Source: Candidatus Hodarchaeaceae archaeon
GTDB lineage: Archaea; Hadarchaeota; Hadarchaeia; Hadarchaeales; Hadarchaeaceae
Direction: 5' to 3'
DNA: 64,000 nt
Assembly: GCA_030018135.1 (NCBI GenBank)
Contig: JASEGJ010000002.1
Span: 31,309 to 95,308 of the forward strand
Made by a program: the position numbers and the translations under genes. The notes beneath the pieces were generated by a model, which worked only from the letters and a program-made list of their open reading frames with translations, searched no databases and was not told the origin of the DNA. Positions 24,937-33,960 of the stretch are shown here, in pieces (the first letter of the stretch is position 1; each line of letters begins with the position of its first letter).

Positions 24937-25638
24937 ATGAGAGCCAAGCCGCGCTCGATAAGCATCACCTCCGGCAAAGGAGGAACCGGCAAGACCACGC
25001 TGACCGCGAACCTCGGCATCGCCCTCGCCAGCCTCGGCCGCGAAACCACCATTTTGGACGGCGACTTGGCGATGGCGAACCTCGCCCTAGTTCTTGGGAT
25101 GCACAAATATGAGATGTCGTTTCTCGATGTGTTGGCGGGCAGGGCAGATGTCGCCGACGCGATATACGAGAATTACGGCGTCAAGGTCGTCCCGACGGGA
25201 TTTCGCTTCGAAGATATCCACGATGCGCTCTCGAAGGTCAAGCGCGAGCGCGTTGAGGAGGTCGTCAGCGAACTCCTGCGGCAGACCGAGTTTTTGCTCA
25301 TAGACGCGCCGGCAGGAATTGCCGACTCGACGATAATATCCATAGCAGCTGCTCGGGAGATGCTGCCCGTGACGAACCCGACTTACGCCAGCTTGGTGGA
25401 CTGCTACAAGACGATCAGGCTTGCCAACGTGCTCGGTGCTTGGACCCGGGGTCTAGTGGTGAACCGCACGGGAAGATCAGCCGATCTTTCGCTCGCCGAT
25501 GTGGAGCACTTAATGGGTAGGACCTTGGGGGCAATGCCCATCTTGGCAGCCCCGACGATCAAAAGGTGCTCGAAGCTGAGCGCGAGAGCGTGCCAGTTGT
25601 GGTGTACGAGCCTGAGTGCCCAGCTTCCGTCGCCATAA
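24937..25638 (+). CDS. minD: MinD/ParA-like ATPase (3' end frameshifted)
   Basis: A deviant Walker ATPase of the MinD family. The P-loop is TSGKGGTGKTTLTANLG, the switch region TTILDGDLAMANLALVLG, and LLIDAPAGIADSTI the Walker B. The ATG at 24937 follows GAGGAGG. After GAMPILAAP the frame breaks near 25551-25556. The true C terminus (KVLEAERESVPVVVYEPECP...VRRLTRALTGRRA) continues in the next frame to 25757. One extra base in the GCCCCG run restores it. The last 27 residues as encoded are therefore spurious. The corrected end overlaps the convergent SpoIIM gene by about 20 bases. The role is probably membrane-associated positioning; the partner is unknown. Confidence 0.87.
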   Translation: MRAKPRSISITSGKGGTGKTTLTANLGIALASLGRETTILDGDLAMANLALVLGMHKYEMSFLDVLAGRADVADAIYENYGVKVVPTGFRFEDIHDALSKVKRERVEEVVSELLRQTEFLLIDAPAGIADSTIISIAAAREMLPVTNPTYASLVDCYKTIRLANVLGAWTRGLVVNRTGRSADLSLADVEHLMGRTLGAMPILAAPTIKRCSKLSARACQLWCTSLSAQLPSP

Positions 25639-25737
25639 ACGGGCTTGCCAAGATCATCGCGGGCGACGGCGACCTGCCATACGCGCCATCCGCCGAGGAT
25701 GAGGTCAGCGAGACCGTCCGGAGGCTGACGCGCGCCC

Positions 25738-26475
25738 TCACCGGCCGACGCGCCTGATTCCACCGGCGAACCAAAGCAGCATCAGCGAGAAAAGTGCGGC
25801 AGATAGAGCGAGCTTCACGTACTCAATGCCGGTCCCTCCAGCCGGGCTAATGAAGCCTTCGACGAAACCGGCGATGACCAAGAGCATCAACGAGGCCGGC
25901 AGCAGGTTCTTCACATCGCGCCCGGCGGCCTTCAGGTCGATAAGATTACCTCGCTTGATCAGGGCTTTGGCAGCGCCTAGACCCAACCTTATCCCGCAGG
26001 TTGCTGCGACCAAGATCGCCGATAGCTCGATGAGCCCGTGGGGCAAGATCAACGAGAAGAACTCGAGCGAAGAGAAGTCCGTCGCTCTCCCCGCTAGATA
26101 AAACGGAAGATAGCCGAGCGCCAACCCATTTACGATGAGGACGAAGACCGGGAATATCCCGAATACCAACCCGAGCCCCACGATTTCTACGGTTATCGAG
26201 ACGTTGTTCGCGATGACATGCGCCGCCAGCTCGAGTCCATTGGATATTCCAGACGCTTCGTTTTCCATCCTCTCCAGCTTTGGCTCGACCTCCCCCCTTA
26301 TGACCCGGCCAGCAGCGCTCTCCCCGTAGATGCCCGCAAGAGCGCCGACCGCGATAGCGCACGCGAACGCGACCGTCACCAACGCAAGCAGGTGAAAGTT
26401 TCGGTGAAGCGACTTGATAAAATCCACCGCCAAATAGCGCCCAAGCCGCCTGCCCAGCGACATTTTGACAGGCAT
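25738..26475 (-). CDS. SpoIIM (DUF95) family integral membrane protein
   Basis: A 245-residue polytopic membrane protein with about five hydrophobic helices. The central IVGLGLVFGIFPVFVLIVNGLALGY and ILPHGLIELSAILVAATCGIRLG segments are hallmarks of the SpoIIM/DUF95 family. Bacterial SpoIIM acts in engulfment during sporulation; archaeal members are widespread and of unknown role. ATG 26475 follows a GGGGC. A small membrane protein gene lies just upstream on the same strand, and minD ends against it. Confidence 0.85.
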   Translation of the reverse strand: MPVKMSLGRRLGRYLAVDFIKSLHRNFHLLALVTVAFACAIAVGALAGIYGESAAGRVIRGEVEPKLERMENEASGISNGLELAAHVIANNVSITVEIVGLGLVFGIFPVFVLIVNGLALGYLPFYLAGRATDFSSLEFFSLILPHGLIELSAILVAATCGIRLGLGAAKALIKRGNLIDLKAAGRDVKNLLPASLMLLVIAGFVEGFISPAGGTGIEYVKLALSAALFSLMLLWFAGGIRRVGR

Positions 26476-26484
26476 GTAAAGCCC

Positions 26485-26832
26485 CTAATTCATGAACTCA
26501 TTTTTTGTCATGGTGGCGGCCAGTGAAATGAAGATAATACTCGCCACTAGGAAAGCCCTGTAAAGACCAAACTTGGGTAGGCAGAGGTACAGCGCCATGG
26601 CGAAACCAACGTTTGCTATCATGGCGAGAACGGCGCCCCGCGCCACCTGCGTTGCGAACTCCTCGCCCCGGTGGAGGCCGGCGAGAAATATTGTGCCACC
26701 CGCCCTGATCGGCGCCCCCGCGATCAAGCCGCCGTACAATGGGCCTAGCAAGGAGGCCATCAGTAGAGCCCCGGCCACGATGATGCCGCCGAAGATGAAG
26801 TCGAATGCGATTGTTTTTATTCTCGAGTCCAT
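26485..26832 (-). CDS. Small integral membrane protein, four predicted helices
   Basis: A 115-residue hydrophobic protein with about four membrane segments (FIFGGIIVAGALLMASLLG, LYGGLIAGAPIRAGGTIFLAG, AVLAMIANVGFAMALYL and FLVASIIFISLAAT). The APIRAGGT segment resembles small GlpM-like membrane proteins, but this is not certain. ATG 26832 follows GTGGGG. It lies nine bases before the SpoIIM gene, so the two form an operon. Confidence 0.7.
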   Translation of the reverse strand: MDSRIKTIAFDFIFGGIIVAGALLMASLLGPLYGGLIAGAPIRAGGTIFLAGLHRGEEFATQVARGAVLAMIANVGFAMALYLCLPKFGLYRAFLVASIIFISLAATMTKNEFMN

Positions 26833-26949
26833 GGTTTGACCCCACTTCTTTTTACTTTCAGGACATTAAACTGTTGTCATAACTTCGTAACCACCGCGGC
26901 AACCCCTTTTGTACACCACTTGAGGGCCCAGCGAGCGAGCATATCCGAC

Positions 26950-27507
26950 TTAGCGCAGATAAATATTGCCACCGTGCAGGTCGACGGCCACGACGAGGGG
27001 CCCGAAGTCACGAACTCGCAACACCCAAATCGCCTCCGCCGTCCCGAGGTCCTGCCATAACATCTTCTCGACTCCTTTGATGGCCCGTGCAGCTAGGACA
27101 CCGGCACCGCCCGTGAAAGCGAGATATATGCAGCCCAATCGCCTAAGCTCCGACGCAACGTCCTCCCCAACTCCCCCCTTGCCGATCAGCGCGCGCACGC
27201 CAGTCAATTCGACAAATTCTGCCTGCATGCTATCGAGGCGGGCGCTGGTGGTGGGCCCGGCGGACAAAACTTGCCAGCCCCCCCTCGTTTTCATCGCCAA
27301 AGGCCCACAATGATAAATCGCCGCGCCGCGTAGGTCGAGCGGCAACCGTTTACCCGAGCGGAGGGACTCCAGCGCTCGGGCGTACGCTTTATCGCGAGCA
27401 GTGATGATCCGCTCGCTGATGCTGACGAAGTCGCCAACTCGAAGTCGCTTTATCTGTCGCTCATCAAGCGGCGGTCTCAGTTTTGTAGCATGGGGGACGA
27501 AAATCAC
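26950..27507 (-). CDS. fumB: Fumarate hydratase class I, beta subunit
   Basis: A 185-residue C-terminal-type subunit of the two-part class I (iron-sulfur) fumarase/tartrate dehydratase family. LRVGDFVSISERIITARDKAYARAL, GAAIYHCGPL, SAGPTTSARLDSMQ and ALIGKGGVGEDV are typical. It forms the fumarate-malate hydration enzyme with the alpha subunit. The GTG start overlaps the alpha stop by four bases, so translation is coupled. Confidence 0.92.
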   Translation of the reverse strand: MIFVPHATKLRPPLDERQIKRLRVGDFVSISERIITARDKAYARALESLRSGKRLPLDLRGAAIYHCGPLAMKTRGGWQVLSAGPTTSARLDSMQAEFVELTGVRALIGKGGVGEDVASELRRLGCIYLAFTGGAGVLAARAIKGVEKMLWQDLGTAEAIWVLRVRDFGPLVVAVDLHGGNIYLR

Positions 27508-28361
27508 GGAACTTCCACCACCAGTCGATCGTCGACAAGCCTAGCTGATGCCCGGCGCGCGGCCCAGCATTGAAAGTTGATCGCGACTGGCAGGCTGGCC
27601 ATATGGCATGCTGCCTTCTCGACGTGGACCCCAAGGACCGTCGTCCTGCCGCCTAGACCCATGGGTCCAATGCCGAACTCGTTGGCCGCGTCAGCGAGGC
27701 GGAGCTCAAGGTCGGCGAGCCCCCGATCTCTGTTCGAGGTGCCCAACGGGCGCAGGAGCGCCCTTTTGGCGAGCAGGCAGGCAACGTCCGCGGAGCCCCC
27801 CACGCCGACCCCCACAATCGTAGGCGGACAGGGCTTGCCCCCGGATTCAGCGACGGCGAACAAGACGGCGCGCTTAATTGCCGCTTGGCCGTCGGTGGGT
27901 CTGAGCATATAGAGCCTGCTCCAGTTTTCGCTACCGGCGCCCTTGATAAGGATGTCGATTTGTAAGTGTTTGCCGCGGATTAGGTCAATATGGACGATCG
28001 GCTGGCCCGCATTAGATTTTTTTCCGGTGAGTGGATCGACTGCATTCTGACGAAGTGGCACAGCCCGTGCCGCCCTTTTGATGGCATCCGATAACGCCCG
28101 AACTAAATCGAAGCCGAGATCGAGCTCCGAGCCCAGTTTGACGAAGAAAATTGGGATGCCGGTGTCTTGGCAAATCGGCACCCCGAGTTTTCGCGCGAGT
28201 TCTAGGTTCTTGAGCATGCAGTCGAATTGCACCGTGGCAATTTTATTTCGCTCACGTTTTCTTGATCGCTCAATCGCATCAACGATGTCTTTTGGTAGCG
28301 TCGTCGCGGCTCGCTGAAGCATCTCGACTACGACATCACGGAACTCGTTTTTAAGTGGCAT
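27504..28361 (-). CDS. fumA: Fumarate hydratase class I, alpha subunit
   Basis: A 285-residue N-terminal-type subunit of class I fumarase. It carries cluster-binding Cys residues in PICQDTGIPIFFVKLG, KPCPPTIVGVGVGGSADVAC, and the late segment EKAACHMASLPVAINFQCW. It converts fumarate and malate in a partial or full citric acid cycle. ATG 28361 is chosen because GGAG lies eight bases upstream and it gives the family N terminus; ATG 28391 is also possible. It is divergent from the DUF192 gene. Confidence 0.93.
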   Translation of the reverse strand: MPLKNEFRDVVVEMLQRAATTLPKDIVDAIERSRKRERNKIATVQFDCMLKNLELARKLGVPICQDTGIPIFFVKLGSELDLGFDLVRALSDAIKRAARAVPLRQNAVDPLTGKKSNAGQPIVHIDLIRGKHLQIDILIKGAGSENWSRLYMLRPTDGQAAIKRAVLFAVAESGGKPCPPTIVGVGVGGSADVACLLAKRALLRPLGTSNRDRGLADLELRLADAANEFGIGPMGLGGRTTVLGVHVEKAACHMASLPVAINFQCWAARRASARLVDDRLVVEVP

Positions 28362-28438
28362 GCGATCGACTCCAAATAGGTTTGATAACATTAAAACACC
28401 TTCGCGAGAATGCTTTTTGTTTGAGATGTGGGCCTACC

Positions 28439-28807
28439 ATGCTCCTAGTCGACTTAACAACTGGCAAAACCTTGGCGAACGAGGTCAAATTAGCGGGCAC
28501 AATTTGGCAGATGTTTCTCGGTCTGATGTTTAAGGGCGGATTTCCAGCCGACCGAGCTTTGCTTTTTAAGCTGCCGAGGCCCGGCAAATACAGCGTTCAC
28601 ACATTTTTTGTCGCGGTTCCGATCGACTTGATATATCTCGACTCCGGTTTCACTGTTGTTGAGCTTCGCGCGCATCTTAAGCCTTGGCGCATCTACAGAC
28701 CGAAATCTATCGCAAATTATATCATCGAGCTTCCAGTGGGCAGCATCGCACGTGCAGGCGCTGAGATCGGGCATAAGGTGGCTCTGAAGGAGGACACCGA
28801 TGCATAA
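28439..28807 (+). CDS. DUF192 family protein
   Basis: A 122-residue DUF192 (COG1430) protein, a small beta-barrel family of unknown role. IWQMFLGLMFKG, ALLFKLPRPGKYSVHTFFVAVPIDLIYLD and the ELPVGSIARAGAEIGHKV segment match. Many members carry a signal peptide; this one does not. ATG 28439 gives the family start. Confidence 0.83.
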   Translation: MLLVDLTTGKTLANEVKLAGTIWQMFLGLMFKGGFPADRALLFKLPRPGKYSVHTFFVAVPIDLIYLDSGFTVVELRAHLKPWRIYRPKSIANYIIELPVGSIARAGAEIGHKVALKEDTDA

Positions 28808-28910
28808 AAAATTTCATGCCTCATAGGAATGCTGGTGCATAACAGCCCAATAGTAACACATAAATTATAGGAAAAACGACAAAAAATGGGCTGGCCGAGC
28901 TGGCGAGGGG

Positions 28911-29837
28911 GTGACATCAGGCGGTGAGCAGGTGGAAATCCCCGAAGCGCTGGCGGCGGCAGCGGCATACTTGGCTTCTGAAATAAATGCCGATGCGATG
29001 CTTGCATTGATGGAAGATGGGAGGGCATACAACCCGACATTTCAGGAGATTTTCGACAGATTCATGATCCGAAATACGACAAATTCTCACAAAAAGAGGA
29101 TCAAATTTGTTATAGCAACGTCAGATCAGGAAACTTACGAAAAGCTAAGTACTCGCTCACAGACCAAAGTTATTAAACTCGCTTTGCAGCCCCCAGGCAG
29201 GATTAGCAAAATTCAACACGCGATATGCAGTGGCGTACAAAAGGGTGTTTTCTGGCCAGGCGAGCTCATAGTATGTTTAACTGGAGACGGTTTCTTGGGT
29301 GGAATCGATACACTTTTTGTTCATCGAGTCGTGGGGTCCGAGTCAACGTTTGCAGAAATGATCGAATCAGATCCGGTACTATGCGCGGTCGTCGAGATAG
29401 CGATGGAACTGGGCCGAGATGGTTACCACGGCCAACCGATAGGCACGGCATTCATGGTAGGCGACAGCAAGGCGGTTCTGAGACTCTCAAATCAACTCAT
29501 GTTAAACCCGTTTAGGGGCCATCCTCCAGCAATAGTCACGGATAGGAAAGACAAGGAAATCATTAAGAAGTATGCAGTATTCGATGGCGCATTTATCGTG
29601 AACGATGATGGGCGAGTTTTGGCGGCGGGACGATATCTAAGCGCGAACGCCAAGGTTGACATCCCTCGCGGCCTCGGAACCCGCCACACAGCGGTAGCGG
29701 CGATGACCGCGGCGACAAATGCCAAAGGGGTCACAGTTTCCGGGGAGGATGGCGCAGTGAGGATTTTCGAGCACGGCGAACTCAAGGCGAAGATCAATCC
29801 CAAGAGCAAGACATTAACCGAGATATTGATAGAGTAG
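28911..29837 (+). CDS. dacZ: Diadenylate cyclase (archaeal DacZ type)
   Basis: A 308-residue protein with a C-terminal DAC domain that makes cyclic di-AMP from two ATP. The DGA motif is FDGAFIVNDDG and the second catalytic motif is GLGTRHTAVAAMTAAT. The N-terminal domain (about 1-160) is the one found in archaeal DacZ enzymes. Cyclic di-AMP controls osmotic balance in the archaea studied. The GTG at 28911 follows GAGGGG; other nearby GTGs are possible. Confidence 0.9.
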   Translation: MTSGGEQVEIPEALAAAAAYLASEINADAMLALMEDGRAYNPTFQEIFDRFMIRNTTNSHKKRIKFVIATSDQETYEKLSTRSQTKVIKLALQPPGRISKIQHAICSGVQKGVFWPGELIVCLTGDGFLGGIDTLFVHRVVGSESTFAEMIESDPVLCAVVEIAMELGRDGYHGQPIGTAFMVGDSKAVLRLSNQLMLNPFRGHPPAIVTDRKDKEIIKKYAVFDGAFIVNDDGRVLAAGRYLSANAKVDIPRGLGTRHTAVAAMTAATNAKGVTVSGEDGAVRIFEHGELKAKINPKSKTLTEILIE

Positions 29838-29841
29838 GCCG

Positions 29842-30705
29842 CTAGCCAGTTACATATTCAAGCGTTTGCGGAAGGCCCCACTTTAGCTTGAATTTACGCC
29901 GGAAATATTTCAGGACATTTTCGACATCGCGCCCCAACAGCTCTTTTGCATTACGATGGCTGGTCGGTACCCATTGGGGCCAATCTATGATCAACACTTC
30001 ACCGCTGGGCTTGACGACGATATTATGTTCGCTAAGGTCTGCGTGCACGATGCCCAGTTGATATGCTCGCTTAACGTTTTCGATTACATCCTCGAGCACG
30101 ATACCGGGCTCGGTTATACCTGCAACGTTTGCAAGCTCCACACCATCTATTAGCCCCATCACCACGACGTGACGATCAATTGCGATCGGTTTCGGCACCG
30201 AGACATGTGGGTGAAGCCTTTGTAGCGCGTCGAACTCGCGTTTAGCAGCCGATCGCGAGGCGTAAACCCAACTGCAACTGGGTGCATAAGGGCGAAGTTT
30301 TTTGACACGGGTAAAGCTCGTCCGCCCCAGGCGATTAAACTTAACCGCAACTTTTGTACCATCCGGCATGAGCGCATCGTAAATGTCGGCTTCCTTGCCT
30401 ATGCCGAGTGGGTTACCAAAGGCCTCGAGCACGCTTCTTTCGACCAGTGCCCTAAGCGCTAGTGCATCGTATCCAGCTGGCAGAAGCCTATAGCCGACAT
30501 AGCCGGTCGTTCGGCGCACTATCAGCTTGAACTTGCTTAGTCTGTCGAGTAGGTAATCCACATCTTTTGATGCAAGCCCGCTTAATACGGACAGTTTGTC
30601 AACTGGGACGAACTCATAGTGGCGCATCCCTCGCTCCATTACGGCGAGCATTTTGAAGTCATCAGGCCGCAGCTGCTTGAACACATTGATTGCTTGCAGG
30701 ATCAT
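29842..30705 (-). CDS. rio2: Rio2-type serine kinase/ATPase
   Basis: A 287-residue Rio2. The N-terminal winged helix spans about 1-85, and the kinase domain follows with the nucleotide loop LGIGKEADIYDA, the catalytic loop VHADLSEHNIVV and the metal loop LIIDWPQWV. Rio2 acts in maturation of the small ribosomal subunit. The stop lies close to the convergent dacZ stop. It is divergent from the DNA ligase gene. Confidence 0.94.
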   Translation of the reverse strand: MILQAINVFKQLRPDDFKMLAVMERGMRHYEFVPVDKLSVLSGLASKDVDYLLDRLSKFKLIVRRTTGYVGYRLLPAGYDALALRALVERSVLEAFGNPLGIGKEADIYDALMPDGTKVAVKFNRLGRTSFTRVKKLRPYAPSCSWVYASRSAAKREFDALQRLHPHVSVPKPIAIDRHVVVMGLIDGVELANVAGITEPGIVLEDVIENVKRAYQLGIVHADLSEHNIVVKPSGEVLIIDWPQWVPTSHRNAKELLGRDVENVLKYFRRKFKLKWGLPQTLEYVTG

Positions 30706-30758
30706 TTTCTCAAAAAGCTATATTTGTTCAGCGGCTAAAACAGTTTGAGGGGACATCG

Positions 30759-32471
30759 GTGCGTTATGCGACCTTGGCCGAGGCCTTTGAGAAGCTCGAG
30801 AAAACCTCAGCGTATCTTGAGAAGAATGCCATTATCGCAGATCTGTTGAGGAAGACACCTGCCAAAGACATGGAGATGGTCGTCTCACTTTTGTTGGGCA
30901 AAACATACCCAACCTATGTGTCTAAGGAGACGGGCGTTGGTCCGCAGCAGCTAAAAAAGGCGTTGGCCCAAGCCTCGGGCTACTCATCCGCGGATATAGA
31001 TAGGCTTTTGAAAAAAGTCGGCGATTTGGGCGAAGTTGCCCGACAGCTGCAGGAGAAGAAAAAACAGGTGACATTGTTCGCGGGACACTTAACAGTAGAG
31101 AAAGTTTTCAATAACATCAAGGCGCTGCCTGAGATCGCAGGCGAGGGCTCAGTTGATAAGAAGATATCCGCGATCGCTGAACTCTTGGCCAGCGCGTCTC
31201 CGCTTGAGGCTAAGTACGTGGTTCGCACAGTGTTGGGGGACCTCAGAATAGGCGTGGCAGAGGGGCGTCTCCGCGATGCAATAGCCAGCGCATTCAACGT
31301 TTCCCCAGATGTTGTTGAACATGCATACATGCTGACAACAGATTATGCCGTTGTTGCTAAAGCCGCCGCAGCTCGAGGCGAGCGGGGTTTGGAGGAACTT
31401 GGGTTAGAGGTCGGTCACCCAGTCAATCCGATGCTGGCGCAGCGCGCTGAAACTCTGGAGGAGATACTCGAACGCATGGGTGGCAAAGCTGCATTTGAGA
31501 TCAAGCTCGATGGTATTAGGATTCAAGCCCATAAGGACGGAGATCAGATAAGTTTGTTCACACGCCGTATGGAGGATTACACGTCCATGTTCCCAGACTT
31601 GATAGAACCGCTGCGTCAAGCGCTGAAGCCCAAACGCGTGATCGTCGATGGGGAACTCGTCGCGATCGACAAGCGGACGGGCAAGCCAATGCCGTTTCAG
31701 GAGGTCCTAAAGCGGCGCCGTAAGTACGAGATCAAGGAAGCCATAGAGCAACTCCCAATCGAGATGCACATATTTGATGTGATGTTTTGCGAAAAGGAGT
31801 CCATGCTCGACCGACCGTACACCGAGCGCAGAACGGTACTCGAGAAAATCGTCGAACCGATAGCCGGCAAGGTTCTAGTGGTCGAACAGATAGTCAGCGG
31901 TGATCCAGACGAAATTAAGACCTTCATGAACAAGTCCATCGGCATGGGACATGAGGGGCTGTTAGCAAAGGATTTAAAGGCAAATTATCGCGCCGGCAGA
32001 CGCGAGTTCGTCTGGTTGAAGTTAAAGCCGACAGTTGAAACCCTTGATCTTGCGGTAGTTGGTTCGTTCGCGGGCAGGGGCAAGCGCGCCGGCACGTTTG
32101 GCAGCTATTTACTTGCTGCCCGCGATTCAAAGACCGATAAGCTTTACACGGTGACGAAGCTTGGTAGCGGGTTCACCGATGAGCAACTTGAAGAGTTTAC
32201 GAAAGAATTTAAACCACTAATAGTAGATAAGAAACCCGCGAACGTAGTCGCCGAAATTGAGCCAGACCTTTGGCTAAAACCCAAAATCGTTTTTGAGATT
32301 ATATACGAGGAAATCCAGAAGTCGCCGGCAGAAAAACATACGAGCGGATTCGGCCTGAGATTTCCGAGGTTTGTGAAGTTGCGCGAGGACAAAAGCGCCG
32401 ACGAGGTAAACACGGTCGAGGAGATAGAACATCTTTACCTTGAGCAGCAAAAAAGAAAAACGAGGAAATAA
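30759..32471 (+). CDS. lig: ATP-dependent DNA ligase
   Basis: A 570-residue archaeal DNA ligase I type enzyme. The N-terminal DNA-binding domain is followed by the adenylation motif EIKLDGIRIQ with the nucleotidyl Lys at about 249. Later motifs include VDGELVAID, EGLLAKDLKANYRAGRR and WLKLKP, and an OB domain follows. It joins Okazaki fragments. GTG 30759 gives the typical MRYATLAEAFEKLE start and follows GAGGGG. It is divergent from rio2 and convergent with the RecJ-like gene. Confidence 0.95.
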   Translation: MRYATLAEAFEKLEKTSAYLEKNAIIADLLRKTPAKDMEMVVSLLLGKTYPTYVSKETGVGPQQLKKALAQASGYSSADIDRLLKKVGDLGEVARQLQEKKKQVTLFAGHLTVEKVFNNIKALPEIAGEGSVDKKISAIAELLASASPLEAKYVVRTVLGDLRIGVAEGRLRDAIASAFNVSPDVVEHAYMLTTDYAVVAKAAAARGERGLEELGLEVGHPVNPMLAQRAETLEEILERMGGKAAFEIKLDGIRIQAHKDGDQISLFTRRMEDYTSMFPDLIEPLRQALKPKRVIVDGELVAIDKRTGKPMPFQEVLKRRRKYEIKEAIEQLPIEMHIFDVMFCEKESMLDRPYTERRTVLEKIVEPIAGKVLVVEQIVSGDPDEIKTFMNKSIGMGHEGLLAKDLKANYRAGRREFVWLKLKPTVETLDLAVVGSFAGRGKRAGTFGSYLLAARDSKTDKLYTVTKLGSGFTDEQLEEFTKEFKPLIVDKKPANVVAEIEPDLWLKPKIVFEIIYEEIQKSPAEKHTSGFGLRFPRFVKLREDKSADEVNTVEEIEHLYLEQQKRKTRK

Positions 32472-32483
32472 AGATCGGATTCA

Positions 32484-33884
32484 TCAGCCAACGAGTTCGG
32501 CGAATACATGGTTCTCGAACTCTTCTAAAAATTTTTGTAATTTGCTTTCCTCAACTTGTGCGCCGCAAGCAACGGCGTGTCCGCCGCCCTCGCCCCCCAC
32601 GGCTTTGGCTGCTTTACGGATGGCTTGTGCCATGTCCAAACCCTTTAGAAATAAGAGCTTTGAACATCGCGCCGAAATCCTTGCCACGCCTTGGCTTCGA
32701 ACGATGCCCAAAATCGGTTTATACGGGTCACATGCGCGATGTCCAAGTGCCATACTAGCTACTGTTCCGATGAACGTATCCTTTAGTACGCCAGTAGCAT
32801 CAAAGTACTGCAAATAGCCGCGGGGCGTTTTCATGAGCCCTTCTTGTTCGACGAATTCCATGCCTTCAGCTATGCATCGCCTATAATACCTGATTAGGTT
32901 TAGCATCGCTCTGTAGTAAACCTTACGGTCTCCTCTGGCAACCTCAAAACCGATCAACGGTTGCTCATGGCGCGCAGTCGAGTTAATGCACGTTGCAAAT
33001 TCATCAGCACCCCTGAGCATCGACCGCTCGTTTTCCTTTAAGAGGGTGTGGGCTTCTCCTATTATCAACCCTGGTACGTAAGCGACTAGCTCCTCCGGTA
33101 CGTGCATGAAGGCCCTTGTGATGAGTTCGGTCGCCAGCCGCCGTTTCTCCTCATCGGTAAGGTCAACGGGGCGCCTCCAACCATACTCGCCTTTGATTGG
33201 AATGTTCAGATCCTTGAGCAACGTTATGCAGCCAGCAGCCGAGTTGCTTACGCCGGGTATAGGGGGATCGGTGAGGGTTTCAAGCGCCTTGAAAATCGGT
33301 CTAGTATGGCGGCCATAGAGTAACAGGTCAGTTTTGTGCATCAAAACTCCAGCTTTGACCCCATCTTGCGCAATCTGGCGGTTGTAGCCCTTTAACTTAC
33401 CCCATGCATTTTGGATGTCACCGATCGCCCCGACGATGGCAAGCGCAGAAAGATCAGTGTTAGCAGGATCTAGTTCGCAAGCGATCGTGTACGCTACGCC
33501 AGCCCCACTTATCTCCTGAACGCCATCAAGGCCGCAGCTATGCGCGTTTATATGGATGAGTTCAGGCCAGTCATCCGCCTTTTCTGGCTCATGGTGATCA
33601 GCAACGATGACATCGTGCCCCCTGAACTTCTCTCCGACATTTCGTAATTGTGAACTACCGAGATCGGTAAATACGGTTAGATCAGCGGGGTCAAGTTGAT
33701 CAGTAACGTCGCGGTATAGCATGTGGACGAATTTTGTATGATGTTCGATATTCATACGTTTGAGTGCAGTTGAGATAATTGCGGCGGCACAAACGCCGTC
33801 CGCATCCATATGCGAAATTACGGCCACGGAATCATTGCGGTGAGCGCGAATTAATCGAGCGGCATCCCTTGCTAAATTAAGCAT
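32484..33884 (-). CDS. DHH-family exonuclease (archaeal RecJ/GAN-like)
   Basis: A 466-residue DHH phosphoesterase. Motif I is SHMDADGVCAAAI (about 24-36), the DHH motif is VADHHEPEKA (96-98), and the DHHA1 domain ends with GGEGGGHAVACGA. Archaeal RecJ homologues degrade single-stranded DNA; GAN associates with the GINS replicative complex. Its neighbour is DNA ligase, which fits a replication or repair role. All metal ligands look intact. Confidence 0.88.
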   Translation of the reverse strand: MLNLARDAARLIRAHRNDSVAVISHMDADGVCAAAIISTALKRMNIEHHTKFVHMLYRDVTDQLDPADLTVFTDLGSSQLRNVGEKFRGHDVIVADHHEPEKADDWPELIHINAHSCGLDGVQEISGAGVAYTIACELDPANTDLSALAIVGAIGDIQNAWGKLKGYNRQIAQDGVKAGVLMHKTDLLLYGRHTRPIFKALETLTDPPIPGVSNSAAGCITLLKDLNIPIKGEYGWRRPVDLTDEEKRRLATELITRAFMHVPEELVAYVPGLIIGEAHTLLKENERSMLRGADEFATCINSTARHEQPLIGFEVARGDRKVYYRAMLNLIRYYRRCIAEGMEFVEQEGLMKTPRGYLQYFDATGVLKDTFIGTVASMALGHRACDPYKPILGIVRSQGVARISARCSKLLFLKGLDMAQAIRKAAKAVGGEGGGHAVACGAQVEESKLQKFLEEFENHVFAELVG

Positions 33885-33960
33885 CCACGACCCTCAATCG
33901 TAAACTTTTATGATGCTTGTCACTTTTAAGCAGTTGCAACAATTATCAACTGGCGTTTGG

